Shown here one piece after another: positions 56,276 to 64,000 of a stretch of 64,000 nucleotides of DNA. The notes below the pieces were generated by a model. The model was not told the DNA's origin. It saw nothing but the letters and a program-made list of their open reading frames with translations, and did no database searches. The stretch's first letter is position 1; every line of letters starts with the position of its first letter. Source of the stretch: Glandiceps talaboti. Its lineage: Eukaryota; Hemichordata; Enteropneusta; Spengelidae. The position numbers were made by a program, and so were the translations under genes. The DNA lies in NCBI RefSeq assembly GCF_964340395.1, contig NC_135569.1:13887019-13951018 (forward strand), in the 5' to 3' direction.

Positions 56276-56816
56276 TGCTGCAAACTGAACGAGCTCGAAG
56301 GGTTGAAATACAGGAAATACCCCCATCCCATTTGCTCTGGAAATCCGCTATAAAAACTGCAAATTACACTGGATATTTTATCGCTGGTAGCTTCAAGTTA
56401 GGAGTTTCAATTAATTCTCTTTCGCATAAATAGCATAACAAATACATTGTCTTTTTACATTTATCAGAGTGTTGACTACCTGAAATTGTCATTTTGCTCA
56501 GAGAGTAAAATTCAGTCGTTCACTTAAAATCTGTTGTCTATCTCTTTCGCTGAAAGATCTCATAGACTTGACTAACAATGTAAACGACTGAAGAGAGGCA
56601 AAGGTTGGCAAGAAAATTATCATGGTTCAAACGAAAGGGAAGAGAAATCCCGAAATCAGCTCGGAGTTCAGCTAATTCACCCCTTGACACAAACTGTAAA
56701 CAAAGCGCTATACGTATAGTGGTATACCTTGCAGTAATTATACTGATATAATTACTCCAAGGGTATACCTGTGGTGAACAAAAGGATAGCTCTTGTGCAA
56801 GGGCCGGGTCTAGTCG

Positions 56817-57626
56817 CGTACACATAGATCATTCAGATGTACCCAGTCAGATTTTGGCCAGTTAATCTTCAGATTTCCGTGAGATATTTCATACCCAGCG
56901 AAAGAATTGTCTTCAGTAGTTGATTTAGATACCCTTGTTACTTTTCTCTTTTGCATGTGAAGATTTAAAGATGAACGTGCAGTATTTTGAACCTGCATAT
57001 CGTCACTATTTAAAACGGAGATATATGCTTTCTGGAATAAATTGTTGTTGGATTCAAAATCCAAAACCTCCTTCAGACCGTGGGGAAAAATGTATGAACG
57101 AGTGGATGATTTATTTAGACTCAGCCAGCTTCTCACACATGACATGATTTCATCTTCAAGTTCTTTCAAATTCCGTAAACTGAAAATTAAATTGGCAAAA
57201 TAGAAGTTGAGTTTTGAACAGCACATTATGTTAATTGCCTGTAGTTTGGCTGTGGTTGGTAACGGTGAAGCGTCTATCTTTTCGAGGGTTACTTTGAAAT
57301 CTTTGATCACTTCTCTGACTTGGTACAAGGATGCGGTATTAGTAATATTAATATCGTAGCCAAGAAACGTGTATGACTCATCTCTCCGATACATAGGTAG
57401 TGAGGCGCCCTGGATGTGGAGCTGGATATCACCAGTGTTATCGTTCGTATTCCAGTTGTTACCTGTCCTTTTACCATGCAGAACGGCACACTTTCGATGT
57501 TTCACCTCCATTCCCGTTGTTTCCATAAACTCGGCGGTTTTCCTCACAGCCCCAGAGATACTCCCACCGTCTGTAACCGACGCACTGACATCGTCGACAT
57601 AACCCTGTACTGGGTTAGGGGTTGAT
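56817..57626 (-). mobile_element. Truncated non-LTR retrotransposon, copy 2 (arm B)
   Basis: The minus-strand frame begins [20 protein letters not shown] just after (TATG)n and follows copy 1 through SYTFLGYDINI to VHLNDLCVRD. It then stops matching at the arm boundary, so the zinc motif and endonuclease are absent. It keeps about 15 nt more on the 5' side than copy 1. A small frameshift is visible relative to copy 1 near 57060. Confidence 0.85.
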
Positions 57627-57961
57627 ACATACATACATACATACATACATACATACATACATACATACATACATACATACATACATACATACATACATAC
57701 GTGCACGCACACATACATGTATACATACATACATACATACATACATACATACATACATACATACACATACATACATACACACACACATACATACATACAT
57801 ACATACATACATACATACATACATACGTGCACGCACGCACGCACACATACATACATACATACATACATACATACATACATACATACATACATACATACAT
57901 ACATACATACATACATACCGGTACATACATACATACATACATACATACATACATACATACA
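57627..57961 (+). repeat. (CATA)n microsatellite, 5' side of retrotransposon copy 2
   Basis: About 335 bp of CATA tetramers with CACG/CACA interruptions, more than twice the length of the matching tract in arm A (156 bp). Confidence 0.97.
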
Positions 57962-59625
57962 ACGTAGATACTTTATTTACTGTAAAGTTGATAATTACTT
58001 GTTCAACGAATAATTCATTCATACTTTTAGTAATTCCTTTTCTGTAAGACATATCAAAGCCAGACCTTTTCCCAATAATACTCCCATAGAAAGGGTATAT
58101 ACATATGTACTGCGGTTTTGACTCCCGCTTTTTGGCTCATGTAGACTTTTGAATCTTGATTATTAAAGCATTATGTAGAGGTTTGACCCACCTCTTTGAA
58201 TGCACGTACGACTTTTGACCCCATATTTTGAACAAGGTTTTTTCCACGGGTTGTTTTCAGTCATCTTTATCTGAAGTCGCCCCCCCCCGAGTAACCCCCC
58301 CCCCGGGGGAGGGGGGGGGGCTGTATATTTGTAATTTTAATCGTGTGTACAAAACACATTATATATTTTGAGTCATATTGAGTACCTTGCTGTGAATTTC
58401 TGTATATAAATACGTGACGGGACAGACTAGAAGTAAGCCATTTACCTCATTTACCCACGTCACTTTCTATTTATTTGGGGTAAATAAACTTAGTACATGC
58501 GTATATTTATACATTAACACACCATTTAGCATGTTACTGTGACACTAAATATTTCTGTTGTAGTGTGGATGTATTTACATACTATCTGTTTATATGTAAT
58601 ACAAAGAGTTGCACAGTCTGTGTAAGTTTACCAATATGATAAATGAGGCGGATCATGAATTTAAATATTGCAATTTAAATAATACACATTGTGGTATGAA
58701 CGGCTCTCATTCTTACGCTTCTCTCGAGGTAAGTGAACGTTTAAATTACACTAGCTGTTCTTTGTGTTCGTATAGGATTGTTGAGTGACTCACTATCAGC
58801 CTTTAAGGTCTATTTATATCAATTTTAGCAGAAAGGGAAAACAGTACAAAACAGATGCAGGTAGGTCTGGTACTCCATTCAACGTTGTGTTTGAGAATTG
58901 AGGTGATTTACGAGTAATGGTGGACGGCTACACGCTGATCAAAACGATAATATTTTAATGTAAGTGACCAATTTGCAAGGCAGTAAAGTGAATCTTAAAT
59001 TTGATCAATTGTTGAAACAAACTGAAGAATGGTGATCTGCACAATTTTATGACACGGCGGAAATCGAGGTTTCGGTTTGCTATTATAAACAAAGGTAGCA
59101 AGCAATCTAGCAATATTCTTGTTGTCACTTACATCAGTTGGCAGTAAAAAAAGCCATAAAACATAGTAAACGACCAAACACATCCACCACACACACTCAC
59201 TTCCACACCAGCTTCACTCTCGGCGGCGTTATAGAGTTCCATTTGCAAAGAATAATGTTGTTAATAGAAATCATTCCTGCCATCAGCAGTATCTATTCTG
59301 AATGCGGCTATGCAATAATTTTAATGTTTGTTTAGGTCACCATCCTACTATTTTGATGCCTTTGTTGTTCATGTATATCAGTTATATGGAGGGTAGTTTC
59401 GTCATTTTTGTTAACGAGTCTGAAGATAATTGTCTGGGGTTTCATATGCAGACAATACATTTTCTGAATTTATTTGAATAGAATAAACCTACTGTTGCTA
59501 CATGTAGATATAAGCTAATGCAAGGACGTACGTTAATTGTACTCACAGTAGGGTGGTGTATGTACATGTTAAGAACTTAGTGCTTACACTATATTAATTG
59601 CCGAGTGACTAACCGCATAACAGAG

Positions 59626-59916
<291 letters not shown>

Positions 59917-60062
59917 TAGATAATTAACTTCCTTAATGATTTTTGTCAATTAGGTAATATCTTAAGAATGCAATTTTCACATTTCATATAAATTGTTACA
60001 TACATGTACATTGATGGTACCAAAGTAAAACTGCTGTTATCTGTGTAATAATATGTTGTTGA

Positions 60063-60431
60063 TAAGGCCTAACAAAAAATGGGTGTGGTTCCGATTACCC
60101 TCAATTTTAGACTATGTGGGGTAGATAGATTTTTTATTTGTTTTTATTTATATTTTTTTCATGTATAGGAGTCTATTTCATAATTTACCGTTGTTTTCAA
60201 TATTGTCTCTTTGTTATTGAGATTTTATTTCATGAGATGTACAACCATTACCATAGGTTTATATCGTCTTTTTGAGTTGATGGTAGTTTTCGCATCCACT
60301 ATTTCTTGCGAGACTTCACAATGTTCACGGTTTTATTATTTTTTTATCGGAATGCTTAAAAAAAGTTAGGGTCGGCAGTGAAAAACTAGGTGAGGTCGGG
60401 TAACCGGAAGCAAACATTTGTTTAGGCCTTA
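60063..60431. mobile_element. GGTTCCGGTTACCC MITE, copy 4 (arm B)
   Basis: Left TAAGGCCTAACAAAAAATGG then GTGGTTCCGATTACCC; right GGTAACCGGAAGC then TTTGTTTAGGCCTTA. It ends about 70 bp before the ATG of gene B, the same position as the arm A copy before gene A. Confidence 0.88.
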
Positions 60432-60503
60432 GTCGATTTTAATTGTAATTTGATATCCTGAAATCTCTGTACAGGTAGGTTAAGCACAAGATAAGAGCCG
60501 AGT

Positions 60504-61567
60504 ATGAGTTCGACACCACGATATCAATCGATTTTCTGTCTGATTCTGATATGTGTGGCGGTCACGGGGATTTTGACGACATTGACGTTGCAGGAGACAG
60601 CTATAGATTTCAAACATGTTATCGTCGAGCGAGTTACTTTTCAAAACAAAAGCATCTCACCTCAAGGGGCTGACAGATTAGTTTACGGGGATAACAGTAC
60701 CTTTGGTCAACCTTCGATTATTAACAGTGGTGTATTGGAAAAGTTTACATGCGACAGCGGCTTCGGACCAATGGAAAGACCCACACCACCGAAAAATGAC
60801 TCCAGGACAAAATATCTGGTCGACAAAATTGTAAATGAGGATTCCGATCACAGACTACGTGCTTATTTGAAGTCCTATGACAGGAGCTTTCATAAGTCAG
60901 TTATGAAAATGCCAATATTTAACGATCGTCTGAATGGGAGAACAGATGTTGACCGAAATGAGATGCTGTGTACACTATATCGAGAGGCACCTATTTTGAT
61001 ATTAGGTCGCAGTGATAGCCCGTTTTGTGAAATGGGTCTGGGGGAGTATTTTCCAACAGAACGGTCTATTTTAGACAGTAACCAAAGATACAACACGTGT
61101 GCTGTAGTTGGCAGCTCGGATACGATGAAGAATTGCTTACTTGGGAAAGAAATCGGTGAGTATATCCAGGAGAAATGAAGTTATTGCCTTATGTGTTCCT
61201 TACACAAAGTAAAGATAGACACAGTGACAATTCAACGATAGAGAGAGACATAGTATGATCCTTAACCACATCACAGATAAAGCATATCTATCTAAATATA
61301 ATAGAAACAGACTCCCCTTACACACAGAGTTGATGATTTTAATGGCTTCTATTGTTTATTTTCCAACTGTTAATCAGCATGGTAACTTGTCTACTTTTGC
61401 ATTCCCACTCTGTGTTGCATCAATATCTCTATAATAGTTTCTGTTGCAGTTGAAGGTGTGTGTGTGCGTGTGCGTGTGTGCGTATGTGTGTGTGTCTCAG
61501 TGTGTATGTGCGTGTGTGTGTGTGTGTGCGTGTGTGTGTGCGTGTGTGTGTGTGCATACATGTGTGT

Positions 61568-61646
<79 letters not shown>

Positions 61647-63454
61647 GCATCATGGCTCATGAATGAAACACCAAGGTATCTTCATTTCTCCTGTAATACT
61701 TATTAATTTTGGTACGGGTCTCATATGAGGTTTGCTCACCTGGGCATTTATATTAGTTATAGGCATTTGTATTACTTACTTACTTATTAATTTATTAACT
61801 AGAATGGTATTTTTGCTATGGGCTATTGCATCATGGGAGACAGCAGAATTACGTTACCCAATGGTTGTACACTGAATATTCATGGCAGCTGTATTCATTT
61901 TGTTTTCATGAATATTCAGTGTTCAACTATTGAATATTGAATTTCTCCTATCTCCGGCCGGGTGGGATACAGCCAAACAGAAACTAAGAAGAAACTGCAC
62001 ATTCAGAACTTTAACATAGGAAGATTGCAATTTTCTGCTACATTTTGTCTAAATAACATAAACCATTTAGACGTACTGCAACTAGATGCAGAAACACTGG
62101 CACCAATGTTTTGATGTTTGTATTTGAAGTCTGCATGGTGGCACGTCAGTTTATTCTATTAAGACAAAATGTAGCAAGAAACTGCATTCTTTCAATTTTG
62201 CTATCTTAATGTGAAGTATGTGCAGTTTCCTTACTGAAACCAAAGCCATAATAATAATCCTGTCAATTAATATTTGTAAGGAATCCATTTTGCAAACATT
62301 GGTAATCCCTGTAAATGTTGACAAGGGTATGACCAAACAATGACGGAGCCATATTCCTATATATACCTCTAGGAAAATCATAAACTGTATAGATGATATC
62401 CTGTACAAAGGATAAAATCTCAATTAGGATCATTGATTGTTTTGGGGTATTCATGTCTGTCTGCAATCTGATTAAAATCTGATGTGGTGAAAGATGTCTT
62501 TATTTACATCTATTTCCATCGTTTTGTATCGTTTGTTTTGTTCCGGGTGATCGCTAGCTTCCCACATCTGACCCTGTGTAATAGAAAATCTCGTTTGAAT
62601 CGCAAGGATCTTGAAAGGTTTCTTCAACCAATTGCAATCAGCATGCTTCTTTCAAAATCGTACGGAGAGACAGCGCCGCCACTGATAGGTCGTGTCGTCA
62701 ACGGAATCCTCCGGGTGTTTGTTTAAATTGTTTTTTATCCAGTATGCACAGCTGCCAATGTAACGCTCATCGTGAATGGTTACTTATAAGCGCAAGCATC
62801 TAGCCGTTTTTCACCACTGTGACATCAGATTTTAATCAGATTGGTCTGTGTGGCAATGTATTGTACACTGTCTTACTATAAGGACATTAGTAGACGAAAG
62901 GTGTTGTATGTAGCCAAGAGAAATAAGGCAAATATTAAAGTAACTTATATAAAGCATCGCATTCTCAGGATCATGGTATTTCCATAGTCAAAGCAAATCT
63001 CTGATATAGGACGTCCGAGCTACGTGAATACTGGTCTAGGGAAAATCGAATGTGAACATTGCCCCTATATGCAAATGGTGGTCACGGTGGCTCATAGTCA
63101 ATACCACGTGATCCGATCTAAACCAATCAATAAAGGCTATATGAACAAGATGTATTATAAGATCTGATATTTCTTTTGTAATAGATGCCCACGATGCGGT
63201 ACTTCGGTTTAATTTTGCTCCAACATTTGGGTTTGAGGAAGATGTTGGTATAAAGACAACAATTCGTTTAATAAATAATCATTTTTTTGAAGAGGAGACA
63301 AATTACACATTACTCGAAGACTTTGTTCGGCAAAGCACAACAACATTTTTTTGGAAAGGAGGAACATATAATCTTGGCAACTTGTATCAGGTAACTAACA
63401 CTGTAAAACCGCCTCTTTACATTTTTTTCTACAGACCTGATAATCAGTCTGTAC

Positions 63455-63505
<51 letters not shown>

Positions 63506-63969
63506 TGTGTCTGTGTGTGTGTGTGTGTGTGTGTCAGCCTGTCTGTCTTTCTGTCTGTCTGTCTGTGTGTATGTCTGTCTGTCCACCTGCTTGGCTGCTG
63601 TCTGGATAGATGGATAGAAGGGTGAATGGATGGATGGACGGACGGACGGACGTACATCAGTATATACACAGGCAAGCAGGAAGATAGGGCATGCGTGCGT
63701 GCAGGCATGCAAAACACAATCATAGTGGACTGTACGAACACACAAAAGAGCGTTGGTCTTTAGAGTGTTTAATTGTGTATTTATTCTTTGTTTACAGTGG
63801 TATTTAAACAGCAAGCCCTTTTTCTCTGGATATGTTGACTGGTCTCAAAGTCATCCCGATGACCCTGTATATATGATTAATCAAATGTCATTGTGGCAGT
63901 CATGGACGGTGCTTCAGGAATTTTCCAGTAAGAAATTACAGCACCACACTTCCTCATCTGGCTTTACAG
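60504..63969 (+). CDS. ST6GAL: ST6Gal-like sialyltransferase, gene B (3' partial at window end)
   Basis: Exons 60504-61155, 63185-63390 and 63798-63969 are in phase and encode the first 343 residues; the last exon (motif S end, motif III, motif VS) would lie past 64000. Signal anchor at about residues 10-30, stem, then motif L ([19 protein letters not shown] joined to [10 protein letters not shown]). Splice phases, exon sizes (652, 206 and 172 bp) and the MITE 12 bp after the exon 1 donor are identical to gene A. About 20 of 217 exon 1 residues differ, including Ser-Ser to Cys-Leu inside motif L (NSSLGKE to NCLLGKE), which adds a cysteine near the conserved one. No stop or frameshift is seen, so it appears functional. 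Same reaction as gene A: sialic acid transfer in the Golgi. Confidence 0.93.
61167..61693. mobile_element. (TG)n-carrying MITE, copy 3 (arm B)
   Basis: Ends CAGGAGAAATGAAGTT and ACCAAGGTATCTTCATTTCT followed by CCTG. It carries about 190 bp of TG-rich repeat (61455-61645) near its right end, where copy 2 has only about 35 bp. Confidence 0.82.
62464..62842. mobile_element. AATCTGATTAAAATCTGATG MITE, long copy (arm B)
   Basis: Left CAATCTGATTAAAATCTGAT plus GTGGTGAAAG; right 'tttttcaccactgtgacatc' plus AGATTTTAATCAGATTG. It is twice the length of the copy at 5080-5269. Confidence 0.75.
63465..63660 (+). repeat. (TG)n/(TGTC)n/(GGAC)n compound microsatellite
   Basis: Arm B counterpart of 42690-42935, in the intron before exon 3 of gene B. 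Confidence 0.95.
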
Positions 63970-64000
63970 GTATTTTGCTATAAGAACACTTAGTTAGGTA

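Larger units (their letters stand above)
51831..56816. other. Spacer between the inverted arms (with the end of retrotransposon copy 1)
   Basis: About 5 kb with no firm gene. Contents: (TATG)n (51836-52055), a CACG/CATA/CAGA compound repeat (52740-52940), a block at 53385-53495 resembling sequences near 23930 and 47740, a decayed MITE (54005-54215) and an interspersed repeat (55895-56275). A stretch at 54690-55016 has higher GC and two overlapping open frames ending at 54877 and 55016; it could be a gene fragment but matches nothing I know. Confidence 0.55.

Overview
This window is animal nuclear DNA: intron-rich genes with GT-AG splice sites, AT-rich spacers, many long microsatellites and many short inverted-repeat transposons. 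Every recognisable gene belongs to a family found in vertebrates, but the repeats are not vertebrate types (no Alu, L1 or ERV). The most economical reading is a marine invertebrate deuterostome such as a hemichordate, echinoderm or lancelet. That assignment is an inference; nothing in the sequence names the species.

Layout. 1090-8853 (+): the 3' nine exons of a TRAIP-like RING E3 ubiquitin ligase, whose 5' end lies outside the window. 11221-16655 (+): a complete five-exon TMEM26-like membrane protein with a large lysine/serine-rich insertion. 23200-25586 (-): a two-exon gene I do not recognise. 28044-31602 (-): a complete four-exon UDP-glycosyltransferase of the UGT family in which both residues of the usual catalytic His-Asp pair appear to be replaced. 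34718-35248 (+): a single-exon TMEM74-like two-pass membrane protein. 40237-47090 (-): a complete four-exon ST6Gal-like sialyltransferase. 60504 to beyond 63969 (+): a second, divergently transcribed sialyltransferase, closely similar to the first, running off the window.

The right third is built around an inverted duplication. Arm A (about 42310-50860) and arm B (about 64000 back to 56817) carry the two sialyltransferase genes with the same introns, the same transposon copies and the same 5'-truncated retrotransposon beside a (TATG)n tract. The 6 kb spacer begins inside that retrotransposon. Arm A carries a 1.2 kb TTAA-flanked element that is absent from arm B, where the empty site can be read directly. 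Arm B has its own (CA)n/(TA)n expansion.

The genes do not form a pathway or operon. UGT and the sialyltransferases are both secretory-pathway sugar transferases, but nothing here ties them functionally. The intergenic DNA holds at least eight inverted-repeat transposon families, a degenerate array rich in TGACGTA and ATGCAAAT motifs, and a tandem array made from the 3' end and splice donor of one TRAIP exon. Exon boundaries were placed by reading splice sites and reading phase, and homologies were judged from memory of the families. No alignment or expression data were available.
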